Shown here: piece by piece, positions 30,228 to 37,746 of the stretch
Numbering within the stretch: the stretch's first letter is position 1
Layout of the letters: each line of letters opens with the position of its first letter
Virus record (IMG/VR): IMGVR_UViG_3300042922_000762
Coordinates: 1-41,120 of that record
DNA from: a virus
Direction: 5' to 3' (one strand)
Length of the DNA: 41,120 nucleotides
Notes under the pieces: model-generated
The model's input: the letters and a program-made list of their open reading frames with translations, nothing else
Told to the model about the DNA's origin: nothing
Database searches by the model: none
Position numbers and translations under genes: made by a program

Positions 30228-31433
30228 GTGGCTGGATACCTCGTCGGCGGGCGATTCCTCTCAGGAGAGAGGACGCTCCGCAAGCTCGTCCCCGCCTCGT
30301 GCGGCGTGGAGCTCACGCTCAATGCCCCCGAGACGATCCGGGCGCAGCTCGCGCTGCCGTACGTGGATCCGGCCACCGACGTCGCCCTCGACATCCCCAA
30401 CCAGCTGCTCCCGCAGCGCGACTTCATCGGCTGGGTCGAGAATGGCGTGCTGCTCGCCGCCGGACAGATCCAGGGCGACCCGTTCGCCTTTCCCTACTCG
30501 TCCACCCTCAACGCGATGGGCGCGTGGGAGTACTTCGCGAAGCGGTACGTGCTGCCCCTCCTCGAGGCCACGCAGCTGCCGTCTGACGTCACATCGAAGT
30601 GGACAGGCACGTCGCTCCGCACGATCGCGAAGCGCCTGGTGCAGCAGGCAACCTCCTGGCCAGCGGGTGCCGTACCGATCGACTTCGAGCCCGACTTCCC
30701 GGGCACGAACGAACGCGAGTACCCGGGCGTAGACCTCATACGTGTCGCCGAGGCGCTCACCAACCTCACCGAAGTCGAGAACGGACCCGACATCACGTTC
30801 CGCCCGAAGCTCGACGGCGATCGCCACATCCGCTGGGATCTGCTCACCGGAGACCCCGACCTCACTCAGGCCGGCGCGGACCACTACTGGGACGTCTCCG
30901 CACCCGGCCCGTACGCCACCGTCTCCGACCTTGATCGAGACGGCCGAGATCTGGCCACGCACGCCTACGGCGTCGGCGCGACGAACGACGAGACACAGAC
31001 TCGCCTTGAGGCGAAGGCCACCTCGAGCGCGCTCATCGACGCGGGCTTCCCGATGATGGAGACCGTCGAGAACCGCAACAGCGTGCTCCGCACCGAGACC
31101 CTGCAGGCCTACGTCGACGAGGCGGTCGTCCGGTACTCCGCGTTCACCGAGACCTTCACGATCAAAGTCGCCCGCGATAAGGATCCGAGGCTCGGCACCT
31201 ACTGGCCGGGCGACTGGGCCCGCATCAAGGTCGGCAAGACCGCACGCGTGCCCGCCGGCATCTACCGCGTCCGCATCGTCCGGATCTCGTTCGACGCGGA
31301 AGGCGACGTCACCCTCAGCTGCGCACCCGAAAGGGTCGCCGGCGGCTACCCGGTCCCCGCGAGCGATCGCCGGTGGCTCTCCACCCAGCTGCGCGCCTTG
31401 CAGGGCCGCATCGACGAAACGAACAGGGGGTAG
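30228..31433 (+). CDS. Tail hub / minor tail protein (gp37-like)
   Basis: 401 residues from GTG 30228 behind GAAAGGAGACG. The product has the pattern of actinophage hub proteins of the ReqiPepy6 gp37 type (FIGWVENGVLLAAGQIQGDP, beta-rich ends, YWPGDWARIKVG). Tal/gp27-like hubs sit at the tail tip below Dit. Its position after the holin means the lysis cassette interrupts the tail module. Confidence 0.75.
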   Translation: MAGYLVGGRFLSGERTLRKLVPASCGVELTLNAPETIRAQLALPYVDPATDVALDIPNQLLPQRDFIGWVENGVLLAAGQIQGDPFAFPYSSTLNAMGAWEYFAKRYVLPLLEATQLPSDVTSKWTGTSLRTIAKRLVQQATSWPAGAVPIDFEPDFPGTNEREYPGVDLIRVAEALTNLTEVENGPDITFRPKLDGDRHIRWDLLTGDPDLTQAGADHYWDVSAPGPYATVSDLDRDGRDLATHAYGVGATNDETQTRLEAKATSSALIDAGFPMMETVENRNSVLRTETLQAYVDEAVVRYSAFTETFTIKVARDKDPRLGTYWPGDWARIKVGKTARVPAGIYRVRIVRISFDAEGDVTLSCAPERVAGGYPVPASDRRWLSTQLRALQGRIDETNRG

Positions 31434-31438
31434 GCCGG

Positions 31439-31870
31439 ATGCCTACGATCACAGGTCCGATCCTCGACTCGACCGGCCGTCCCGCGAACGGGCTGCTACG
31501 GGTGCGTGCTTCGCGCCCGTTCGACATCGGCGCCGGCCATGTCACGCAGGCAGTCGGATGGGCGACGGTCCGCGACGGCATTCCGTACCTCACATCCGGC
31601 GCATGGTCCCTACCGTCAACGCCCGACGGGGTGTACCTGGAGCTCGAGCAAGACCTCGACGGCGAAGAGACCAGCCGCTTCACGCTCGCGGTCCCCGACG
31701 TTCAGTCGATGTCGTACAGCGAGCTGCTCTTCAACCGGGGCGGCGGCCAGGGTGGCGCGAACCCGTACTGGTGGGATCTGACCGGCGGCCTCGACTTTCC
31801 CCCGACCGCCGTCGAAGGCGACCTCGGATACGACAACGACAACGGCACCGTGTGGAGGTACGAACTGTGA
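31439..31870 (+). CDS. Small tail-tip protein
   Basis: 143 residues from ATG 31439 after ACAGGGGG. It is beta-rich (GPILDSTGRPANGLLRVRAS, WATVRDGIPYLTSGAWSLPS) and ends in a polar loop. Proteins of this size between hub and fibre genes are usually baseplate adaptors. It ends in TGA overlapping the fibre gene's GTG. Confidence 0.65.
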   Translation: MPTITGPILDSTGRPANGLLRVRASRPFDIGAGHVTQAVGWATVRDGIPYLTSGAWSLPSTPDGVYLELEQDLDGEETSRFTLAVPDVQSMSYSELLFNRGGGQGGANPYWWDLTGGLDFPPTAVEGDLGYDNDNGTVWRYEL

Positions 31871-33435
31871 GCAAGATCCCGATCGGCAACATCAAGGGCC
31901 CGAAGGGCGACAAGGGCGATGCCGGCCCGAAGGGCGACAAGGGCGACACCGGCGCGGCCGGATCGAACACGATCCCGACCAATCAGGCGATCGCGGAAGC
32001 CGTGACGATCGATGGCCCGGCGAAGACCGCGCTAGAGGAGGCCATTGCTGGGGCGGTGGCGGACGCGATGTCCACGGAGGAGATTGTCCAGCGCCCCACC
32101 GGATTCCCCGCATTCTCGCGCTCGCTGCTGATTCGGCGTGACCGGCTGGGGCAAGTCTCCTGCGACTACGACATGACCGCAGACCGTCCTGTGGTGGGCG
32201 TGACCTACTACACCGCTCCCGGCGCATCTGGTGCTGCAGCCGGGACGGTCGCCGCACCGACGCACTACCAGACCGCAAAGAACAAGGCCGATATCGGCAC
32301 CCTCGCCGTTACCTATGGTGAGTACTTCGCCGACGACACTGACGGGCTGATCTCCAAAGACATCAACATCGTCGGCATCCCCGACGCTTTCGGCAACCGT
32401 CCCCTGGTCACTGGATGGGCCAACCCCGCCCATCTGACGTGGGCGCTGCACGACGCGAATATCTACAAGGCGACGCGCACGGGCGGCACCGGCGCCTGGG
32501 GCAATGGTGTGCAGTTCGTGATCGACAAGCGCAACGCGTACCTCACCGCTTGGGGCGACCATGCCGTGTACACCAAGCGAGCGACGCTCGCCGAGGTCAC
32601 AGGCCCGGGCCAGTGGACGTACGTTGCGGGCGAGCTGTTCGTTTGGGCACTCGGCAACGCCAACCTCGTCACGGACGCGTCGTTCATGCGCGCATCAAAG
32701 GCCGGGTTCACCGGCATCGTCAAGAGCGGCTCCCGGCGGGTCTATGTGGAGCGAGTTGAGGTGCAGGGCGCTGGATGGGGACCGGTGCCGGGTTCGGGGA
32801 CAAACCCGGACATCAATGCGGTCCTCGATACTCAGGGCGGGACGGTCGGCGGCATCTCTCTAGCTCGTGACGTTCGTGTCCGATACTGCCCGCTTTCGGG
32901 CGTGCGGCCGAAGGGGGACACCTGGGCAGCGTTCCAGCGTGTTGAAGTCTCGTCTTGCACGGGTGACGGCATCGGCTATCAGTCAAGCGGCGGCATCGTC
33001 ATGCAGGCACTCGAAATCGACTGCTATGGGCACAACCTCTGGGCCAGCGATCCCGCCGCCATGAACATCAACGCCAGCACCGGGCATAACGATGTGCGGA
33101 TCGTCCGCATCAACACCCGAGGGGACACTACGCAGGGCCCGATTTTCGCCGACGTAAACGGCGCGATGTCCTGGAATCTGCGATGCAGCGCGGTCAACTC
33201 GGTATCGCCTTCCGGTCAGGGCGACGTCGGTTTCCAGGCCCTCAACCAGTCTCCATACAGCACCACGAAGGTATGGGTGGAGGACTGCTACGTCGAGCGA
33301 GCGAACCTTGCGTTGAACGCGGGCGGGACGACCCCATATGTCTCGGAGATCCACACACGTCGCGTGCAGTACGGCGCAGAAGTCGCGAACGAAACCTATC
33401 TCACCGGCGCAGGCAGCAGCATCACGCCCTATTGA
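31867..33435 (+). CDS. Tail fibre/spike with collagen-like neck and beta-helix
   Basis: 522 residues from GTG 31867. A short Gly-X-Y stretch (residues 10-31, GPKGDKGDAG twice) forms a trimer neck. Residues 100-522 have the rung-like repeats of a right-handed beta-helix (VRVRYCPLSGVRP, VEVSSCTGDGIGYQ, VRIVRINTRGDTTQ, VEDCYVERANLAL). This is the receptor-binding protein and may degrade surface polysaccharide. From about 32100 the DNA is visibly less GC-rich than the upstream structural genes, which suggests exchange of the receptor module. Confidence 0.8.
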   Translation: MSKIPIGNIKGPKGDKGDAGPKGDKGDTGAAGSNTIPTNQAIAEAVTIDGPAKTALEEAIAGAVADAMSTEEIVQRPTGFPAFSRSLLIRRDRLGQVSCDYDMTADRPVVGVTYYTAPGASGAAAGTVAAPTHYQTAKNKADIGTLAVTYGEYFADDTDGLISKDINIVGIPDAFGNRPLVTGWANPAHLTWALHDANIYKATRTGGTGAWGNGVQFVIDKRNAYLTAWGDHAVYTKRATLAEVTGPGQWTYVAGELFVWALGNANLVTDASFMRASKAGFTGIVKSGSRRVYVERVEVQGAGWGPVPGSGTNPDINAVLDTQGGTVGGISLARDVRVRYCPLSGVRPKGDTWAAFQRVEVSSCTGDGIGYQSSGGIVMQALEIDCYGHNLWASDPAAMNINASTGHNDVRIVRINTRGDTTQGPIFADVNGAMSWNLRCSAVNSVSPSGQGDVGFQALNQSPYSTTKVWVEDCYVERANLALNAGGTTPYVSEIHTRRVQYGAEVANETYLTGAGSSITPY

Positions 33436-33498
33436 GTAGTTGCGGCGCCTGTTGAGAGGCAGAGCCTGGTTCGCGAGTGCCACCGACCACGGGTCGAC

Positions 33499-34938
33499 CT
33501 ACAAAGTTGCAGGGGAGGAACGCCGATCTGCTGCTACGGCGGTCGGTCGGCGCTTCTTCTGTTTAAGCAGGAGGAAGACGCGGCGCGCGATCTCGATCAC
33601 AAGGAGGTAGGTGAGCAGCCGCGACGCGAGCCTGAGGTTGTACTGAGTCATCTGGAGCGCGAAGAGAGCAACGAGTCCCATCACGACTCCCGCGTACAGC
33701 AGACCGCCGGAACTCACCCGCTCTCGGACGATCGCTTCGAACCATGCGAGTAGAACCGCCGCACCGCCTATCACCGCGATTACGGCTCCCCAGCCCACGT
33801 TCCCCAGCTCGCCGATGCCCGCCATCGGCGTGTAAGCATTCAGGCGAAGGCGCTGCGAGATGTCGTAGAAGCCTGCGGAGTCGCCGGGAAGAGGATTTAG
33901 GGAGACGGCGATGTCCGACCAGCTCACGTAGGCGCCGCCGTAAGCGGATTGTCCGATGATTGGGAAGCCGATTAGGACGTTATTCAAGGCACTGAGGTAG
34001 TCGGCGGCGAACCAGTCGTGCGCCAAGAAGATGGCGGTGTACGGCACTATCCCGTGCGTCACGCTCGAGCGGAAGTCCAGGGGGAGCGGGAGGAGGAGGA
34101 AGGTCAGGGCACCGCCCAGTATCAGCCCCCACCGTGCCTTGCGGGTATTGCCCGCAAGGAAGACACCGAGGGCGAAAAGGACCGGGATGAGTGCGAACCG
34201 GCGGGATCCGAACGAGCCGATCATCAAGACGTAGGCGATGAGGAGCATCCAGCCAAGTACGCGCGTGCCGCCAGTGCCGCGAGCTACGACGAACCCGAGG
34301 AGCACCACAGCGAGAGTTACGAGCTGCGTGATCACTGACGAGGCGAAAGAGCCCTGCTCGCCCGACAGGTACGCGGAGCGCTCGATGAATGGCTGTAGTC
34401 CCGAAGTTGCGAGGTAGTAGACCAACGGCAGTGCAAGCAGGATGAGGATCACGGGATGCGGTTTCGGTGCTGTCCATGTCAGCTTCGAAGGCCGAGACAG
34501 CCGCCCTTCACGGCGGTTCGTGAACAGTACGGTCGCGAATGACCCCACGACGATGACGATTGTGGCGCTCACTGACACGAGCACGAGTGTCCGCAGCGCA
34601 GTCGCCTCATCGAGCCGGATGATGATCGATGCTCCGCCTTGCCCGTAGAGGGCATCCCGCAACAGATATCCGAACGTTCCGATCATCCCGATGATTAGTC
34701 CGGTCGCGGCCACGGGCGAGATATAGAACGGGTTCAGCAGCGGCCGGCAAACGAACCATGCAAGGAACGGCAGGAGCACGAGCAGCAGCACCAACGCGGT
34801 GCGCGCATCGCTGCCCGAAAAAAGCAGCCACGCTGCCAGGGCAGCGACGGCGAGCACCGACGCGAATACCTTGAGCGCCCCCATCCGCGGCGCCTCCGTG
34901 GTCGGTTGACCGATCGCCGATCCACGCTTCGCCCACAT
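33499..34938 (-). CDS. Wzy-like polysaccharide repeat-unit polymerase
   Basis: 479 residues with about 12 hydrophobic segments and one large loop (about 290-380) containing DSAGFYDISQRLRLNAYTPM and then GIGELGNVGWG, the typical external loop of O-antigen/oligosaccharide polymerases. GSFGSRRFAL near 241-250 resembles the conserved arginine region of the family. It would polymerise surface glycan units at the membrane. It is transcribed against the late operon, ATG 34938 lies 11 bp after the hydrolase stop, and base composition is less GC-rich than phage core genes. It is probably a lysogenic conversion gene; specificity is unknown. Confidence 0.75.
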   Translation of the reverse strand: MWAKRGSAIGQPTTEAPRMGALKVFASVLAVAALAAWLLFSGSDARTALVLLLVLLPFLAWFVCRPLLNPFYISPVAATGLIIGMIGTFGYLLRDALYGQGGASIIIRLDEATALRTLVLVSVSATIVIVVGSFATVLFTNRREGRLSRPSKLTWTAPKPHPVILILLALPLVYYLATSGLQPFIERSAYLSGEQGSFASSVITQLVTLAVVLLGFVVARGTGGTRVLGWMLLIAYVLMIGSFGSRRFALIPVLFALGVFLAGNTRKARWGLILGGALTFLLLPLPLDFRSSVTHGIVPYTAIFLAHDWFAADYLSALNNVLIGFPIIGQSAYGGAYVSWSDIAVSLNPLPGDSAGFYDISQRLRLNAYTPMAGIGELGNVGWGAVIAVIGGAAVLLAWFEAIVRERVSSGGLLYAGVVMGLVALFALQMTQYNLRLASRLLTYLLVIEIARRVFLLLKQKKRRPTAVAADRRSSPATL

Positions 34939-34949
34939 GGTGAGCGAGT

Positions 34950-35819
34950 CTAGTGACCCAGCGATTCGTCCAAGAACGCGACCATCCGCTCGGGTTGGAA
35001 GGCGGACTGATTACCGTGGTCGCCGATGACCTGAACGACTTCGACGGCCGCGCCGTTCTGCTCGTAGATCCGCGAGCACTCTGTCGTGTTCGTGTCCATG
35101 GGTACGGCGTGATCATTCGGCGAGTGGAAGAAAAGCATGGGGAGACCATCGACACCCGCCGGGATGACGGGACTCAGTTCTGGGATGGACACCCACTCGG
35201 CGACGCCGTAGGCATCGAGCGCTGCTGGGAAAGTGGCAGCAACACTGTCGAGGTTGCACACAGGGTAGATGCCGGCCCACGCGGCGACATCCGGGAGTGT
35301 GTCAATGAGCTGTAGAGATGCAAGCCCGCCCATGGACTGGCCGATGAGAACGTTGGACGTGGTGCCGGCCTCATTCGTCGCCCAGTCGGCGAGAGCCTCG
35401 TAGGCGAGCACGCTGAATTCGTTTCCCCAGCCGTTCCCGGTGCCGTCTGTGCTCGCGATCGTGTAGCCAGCGTCCAGTAGCTGGTCACGCATTCCCACAT
35501 GATGTTCTTCGGACAGAATCTCTTCGACGTTGCCCCCTTGCCCATGCACCCAGAGAACGAGAGCCCCGTTTTGCTCGGGCGGGATCGCGACAGCGACATC
35601 GTCCTCGCCAATAGTGCTGCGCTCAACCGTGGATGCGGCGATCCCGCGTTCAGTCGGGAGCAGTGACGAATCGGGCGGCCCGATCTGTTGCCAGACGAGA
35701 GCTGGAACGTCGTTCGAGATTGCGACCGCCCCGCCGGCGATCACTAGAGTCGCTGCGGTCACGGCCGCGCCGATCACGATCTTTCGTCGTGCCCCCATGC
35801 GGTAGCCCGGCGCGGTCAC
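34950..35819 (-). CDS. Secreted or anchored alpha/beta-hydrolase
   Basis: 289 residues from GTG 35819 (overlapping the upstream stop; ATG 35798 is possible). A hydrophobic segment near 14-33 acts as signal or anchor. The fold markers are VHGQGG (oxyanion, 91-96), GQSMGG (nucleophile S162), SPND (D236) and GDHGN (H268), a complete Ser-Asp-His triad. It resembles esterases of the feruloyl/polyhydroxybutyrate type. Beside a Wzy-like gene it may remove acyl groups from the cell-surface glycan; the substrate is inferred. Confidence 0.8.
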   Translation of the reverse strand: MTAPGYRMGARRKIVIGAAVTAATLVIAGGAVAISNDVPALVWQQIGPPDSSLLPTERGIAASTVERSTIGEDDVAVAIPPEQNGALVLWVHGQGGNVEEILSEEHHVGMRDQLLDAGYTIASTDGTGNGWGNEFSVLAYEALADWATNEAGTTSNVLIGQSMGGLASLQLIDTLPDVAAWAGIYPVCNLDSVAATFPAALDAYGVAEWVSIPELSPVIPAGVDGLPMLFFHSPNDHAVPMDTNTTECSRIYEQNGAAVEVVQVIGDHGNQSAFQPERMVAFLDESLGH

Positions 35820-36004
35820 GTCTCTTCCTCTCGCTGGAAGAACGCGTCGAGTGCTGCCCAAACCGTCAGAGGTATCGCGAGGAGCGCGATCGGTCCGATG
35901 ACGGTCGTGCCGCCCAGCGCGATCAGCAGGCCGGCGAAGACCATGCCGCCCGCCGCCGACCACTGCAAGGGCGACAGCTCCTTGCGCATGTGCCACCGAC
36001 CCAT
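35816..36004 (-). CDS. Small two-TM protein of the conversion cassette
   Basis: 62 residues with two hydrophobic helices (about 15-31 and 34-51) and an acidic end (FFQREEET). First gene of the leftward cassette; its TGA overlaps the hydrolase GTG. ATG 36004 follows the -10-like TACCCT by six bases, without a ribosome site, so the mRNA may be leaderless. It may be an exclusion or assembly factor for the two downstream products. Confidence 0.6.
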   Translation of the reverse strand: MGRWHMRKELSPLQWSAAGGMVFAGLLIALGGTTVIGPIALLAIPLTVWAALDAFFQREEET

Positions 36005-36010
36005 GGGTTC

Positions 36011-36016
36011 AGGGTA
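36011..36016 (-). promoter_or_regulatory. Leaderless-type -10 for the conversion cassette
   Basis: On the minus strand TACCCT (TANNNT type) ends seven bases before the ATG at 36004, the spacing of leaderless Actinobacterial promoters. There is no convincing -35. Confidence 0.4.
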
Positions 36017-36067
36017 GCCAATGACCGGTGAGCCGCCCGCCGAACCAGCAAAGCAGGAACTTAGTTC

Positions 36068-36103
36068 AGCCCCCGGCTGCCTCTCACGAGGTGGCCGGGG
36101 GCT
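36068..36103 (+). terminator. Strong hairpin terminator
   Basis: AGCCCCCGGC (36068-36077) pairs perfectly with GCCGGGGGCT (36094-36103), followed by TTTCC. It lies upstream of the conversion cassette and before the right-end small genes; read rightward it would stop late transcription. Confidence 0.65.
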
Positions 36104-36224
36104 TTCCGTCGTTTCTGGGCACGACGCGATCGGCAGGCGGTATCTCTGAGTGGACCCGAGCCCCTCGGTGACCCCGAAACCGCACCTATCCTTGCGGGTC
36201 CGCCCCTACGAAAGGACTCCACCA

Positions 36225-36479
36225 ATGGACTTACTCGGCATCATCGACTCACTCGCGGACGCGGCGCAGCTGCTCGAATCGCCCCTCATCGTGCTGGCTC
36301 TGGTGCGGCTGTTTCGACGGCCGACGCCCACACCCATGCGCGCATCGTCTTGCCGGCCACGTCGAACTGGATCCCCACGGCACGCGGTGTCCATCGCAGA
36401 GCGATTGCATCGACCTTCGTCGCGTTCTCGCCGAACCGCACCCACGCGCGGACGGGCTTCGGGCGCGGGTCGACGGTGA
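36225..36479 (+). CDS. Small ORF, probably truncated
   Basis: 84 residues. An AAAGGA ribosome site and a TATCCT -10-like box (36187-36192) precede ATG 36225, and the start (MDLLGIIDSLADAAQLLESP, then IVLALVRLFRR) reads as a natural amphipathic/membrane segment. After about residue 38 the product becomes Arg-rich and shadow-like where it overlaps the opposite-strand gene ending at 36286. It may be a gene start fused by recombination. Confidence 0.35.
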   Translation: MDLLGIIDSLADAAQLLESPLIVLALVRLFRRPTPTPMRASSCRPRRTGSPRHAVSIAERLHRPSSRSRRTAPTRGRASGAGRR

Positions 36480-36672
36480 GGGGCAGCTCGTCGAGTTGCA
36501 GCTCCGCCGTGGTGAGCGTCTGCAGTGGCGCTTCTTCCGCGAGGCGTTGCAGGATGCGTTCGCTCACCTGTCGGTCGACGACATGCGGGTAGCGGCGGTT
36601 CGTTCCCAATGCCGGATCTGTCCTTCCTCCGGCCGAGAGCTTCGATGCTACGACGGCGCCGCCGACATTCAC
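36286..36672 (-). CDS. Hypothetical protein (start uncertain)
   Basis: About 128 residues if started at GTG 36672; the frame is open to 36801, and GTG 36567 is a later option. The C-terminal two thirds look natural (SERILQRLAEEAPLQTLTTA, VRAWVRFGENATKVDAIALR, WTPRAVGIQFDVAGKTMRAW) and beta-rich with many Trp. It is probably the last gene of the leftward operon starting at 37028. No family recognised. Confidence 0.5.
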   Translation of the reverse strand: MNVGGAVVASKLSAGGRTDPALGTNRRYPHVVDRQVSERILQRLAEEAPLQTLTTAELQLDELPLTVDPRPKPVRAWVRFGENATKVDAIALRWTPRAVGIQFDVAGKTMRAWVWASAVETAAPEPAR

Positions 36673-36724
36673 ACCTGGCGGACGCTGAGCGAGTACTCCG
36701 ACCGCCCGCCGAACGACGATGCCC

Positions 36725-36880
36725 TCAGCGCGTGACCCGGGATCCGTCGCGGAGGAACAGGACGCCGCACGTGCAGCACTCGAGTCCGCGGGGGTCGTCA
36801 CGCAGGACCGTCCCGCACTCGGGGCAGTGCGGTTGAGCCCCGGCGGCTAGGGCGTCAGGATCCGAAGTGCGCTCGGACAT
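36725..36880 (-). CDS. Tiny zinc-ribbon protein
   Basis: 51 residues: CPECGTVLRDDPRGLECCTC makes a CxxC...CxxC rubredoxin-like ribbon, ending LFLRDGSRVTR. The ATG at 36880 is chosen because an AGG lies six bases upstream; ATG 36883 is adjacent. It overlaps the end of the preceding gene by 26 bp. Small zinc ribbons of this kind are common accessory phage proteins. Confidence 0.55.
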   Translation of the reverse strand: MSERTSDPDALAAGAQPHCPECGTVLRDDPRGLECCTCGVLFLRDGSRVTR

Positions 36881-37028
36881 CATCGGCCTGTTCGGGGGTG
36901 AGTATCCACCAGTCGCCCTTCGGGTGATCCGGGTACCTGGTCCGCAGGTAGGCGCGGATCTTGCGACCGCGCCGGGTCTCGACTTGACCGAGTTCGTCAG
37001 CGAGTTCAGGCGGCGTGATGGTCTCCAT
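36855..37028 (-). CDS. Small DNA-binding-like protein
   Basis: 57 residues. TPPELADELGQVETRRGRKI then RAYLRTRYPDHPKGDWWILT and PEQADDVRAHF has the ELG...LR.YLR...LTPEQAD pattern seen in many short Actinobacterial helix-turn-helix proteins. Near its ATG (37028) lies TACTCT six bases upstream, a leaderless -10. It heads a leftward mini-operon with the zinc-ribbon protein and is divergent from 37076. A role in local regulation is likely but unproven. Confidence 0.6.
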   Translation of the reverse strand: METITPPELADELGQVETRRGRKIRAYLRTRYPDHPKGDWWILTPEQADDVRAHFGS

Positions 37029-37034
37029 CGAGGA

Positions 37035-37040
37035 AGAGTA
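37035..37040 (-). promoter_or_regulatory. Leaderless-type -10 for the 37028 gene
   Basis: Minus-strand TACTCT ends seven bases before ATG 37028, and there is no ribosome site. This is the same arrangement as at 36011-36016. Confidence 0.4.
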
Positions 37041-37075
37041 CCGGCGATGTCGTCGGTCTCATCCAGAATGTGCAC

Positions 37076-37243
37076 ATGACCGTCGACTACCTCGGCTACT
37101 TCTTGGCCGGCGCGCAGCTCAGCATCGCCGCCATGTGGGAGAGCTTCGTGGAGAATCCTTTGCCGTGGCTCGGGATCGGCGCCGCGTTCGTCGGCGCCGC
37201 AGTGCTGAACGCCACCCCTAAGCGTCGACGTCGGCGCCCGTGA
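37076..37243 (+). CDS. Small membrane protein
   Basis: 55 residues, with one clear hydrophobic stretch (PWLGIGAAFVGAAVLN), a weaker one at the start (YLGYFLAGAQLSIAAMW), and a basic tail of Arg. Its TGA overlaps the GTG of the DUF3263 gene, so the two are co-translated. Function unknown. Confidence 0.55.
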   Translation: MTVDYLGYFLAGAQLSIAAMWESFVENPLPWLGIGAAFVGAAVLNATPKRRRRRP

Positions 37244-37473
37244 CGACGGCTGACCTTCTCGCGTTCGAAGTTCAGTGGGGGAAGCACACGGGCTGGAAGG
37301 AAGAGGCGATCCGCGCCCGCTTCCAGATCCCGCCGGCACGGTTCTACCAGCTGCTCGGCCGCGCGATCGACACCTCGGAAGCGCTCGAGCTCGACCCGAT
37401 GCTGGTGCACCGACTCCGCCGGATCCGTGACGAACGGCGCGCGGTACGTGCTCGTCGGACGAGTGCCGCCTGA
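37240..37473 (+). CDS. DUF3263 family protein
   Basis: 77 residues. LLAFEVQWGKHTGWKEEAIR, ARFQIPPARFYQLLGRAID and LDPMLVHRLRRIRDERR match the short DUF3263 family of Actinobacteria, a likely helix-turn-helix protein normally encoded on chromosomes. Start GTG 37240 overlaps the upstream stop. It is the last gene before att, so it may have been acquired from a host or serve as a regulator of lysogeny. Confidence 0.75.
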   Translation: MTTADLLAFEVQWGKHTGWKEEAIRARFQIPPARFYQLLGRAIDTSEALELDPMLVHRLRRIRDERRAVRARRTSAA

Positions 37474-37481
37474 CGCGGCCG

Positions 37482-37502
37482 CGTCCAACATTCGTCCAAC
37501 AT
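37482..37502 (+). repeat. Paired integrase arm-type sites, left of att core
   Basis: CGTCCAACAT occurs at 37482-37491 and 37493-37502, starts 11 bp apart, so both face the same side of the helix. The same pair recurs right of the core at 37747-37767 in the same orientation, as expected for P and P' arms bound by the integrase N-terminal domain. Confidence 0.65.
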
Positions 37503-37631
37503 GTCGGAGTACGTCGGTGTTCTTCGGTGTCTGCCGCTGTCGGTGTGCGGAGGCCGGTTTAGACCTGGTCGCGCGGCTTATTTGAGGGCGGGTGTCTGTC
37601 CCTGTCGGTGCGTGGCGAACCGGCCGAGGTA

Positions 37632-37668
37632 GTCAAGGGGTCGCAGGTTCAAATCCTGTCATCCCGAC
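37632..37668 (+). other. att core: 3' end of a tRNA-Pro(GGG)
   Basis: 37 bp reproduce the end of a tRNA from the 3' side of the anticodon stem (GTCAA) through variable loop and T-arm (GCAGG-TTCAAAT-CCTGT) to the acceptor 3' strand (CATCCCGAC). The matching 5' acceptor (CGGGATG) is not upstream, so this is not a whole tRNA. It closely matches Actinobacterial tRNA-Pro(GGG) as I remember it. Flanked by arm repeats on both sides, it is an attP-like or tandem-prophage junction. Confidence 0.75.
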
Positions 37669-37680
37669 GGAACACCGCGA

Positions 37681-37724
37681 GAGAGGCCCGGATTCCTGCA
37701 GAAATGCAGGGGTCCGGGCCTCTC
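37681..37724 (+). terminator. Nested hairpin terminator after att core
   Basis: GAGAGGCCCGGA (37681-37692) pairs with TCCGGGCCTCTC (37713-37724), with an inner CCTGCA-GAAA-TGCAGG stem. It lies 13 bp after the tRNA 3' end and would terminate the restored tRNA transcript at the host-phage junction. Confidence 0.75.
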
Positions 37725-37746
37725 GTCGTTTGCGGGAACGGTGCCC

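Larger units (their letters stand above)
1..37668. mobile_element. Prophage 1 (left end outside window) up to tRNA-Pro att core
   Basis: This span holds a full temperate siphovirus gene complement: leftward early genes, immunity and integrase, a rightward packaging, structural and lysis operon, a conversion cassette, and a right end at a tRNA 3'-end core (37632-37668). By alignment with the second copy, about 1.5 kb of its left end (excisionase, DUF4326 gene and two more) lies before base 1, giving a total near 39 kb. Apart from one probable frameshifted small ORF (8973-9123), no essential module is visibly broken, so it may be inducible; that is an inference. The reading as a tandem prophage rests on the diverged repeat at both window ends. 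Confidence 0.75.

Noticed and set aside
166-36004. A known defence system (restriction-modification, toxin-antitoxin, CBASS, BREX, retron)
   Set aside because: No methyltransferase, nucleotide cyclase, reverse transcriptase or toxin-antitoxin pair is recognisable; the ASCH and conversion genes are reported only as accessory candidates.
37560-37668. Complete tRNA gene ending at 37668
   Set aside because: Only the 3' part is present; no CGGGATG acceptor strand, D-arm or anticodon loop upstream. It is an att core, not a gene.
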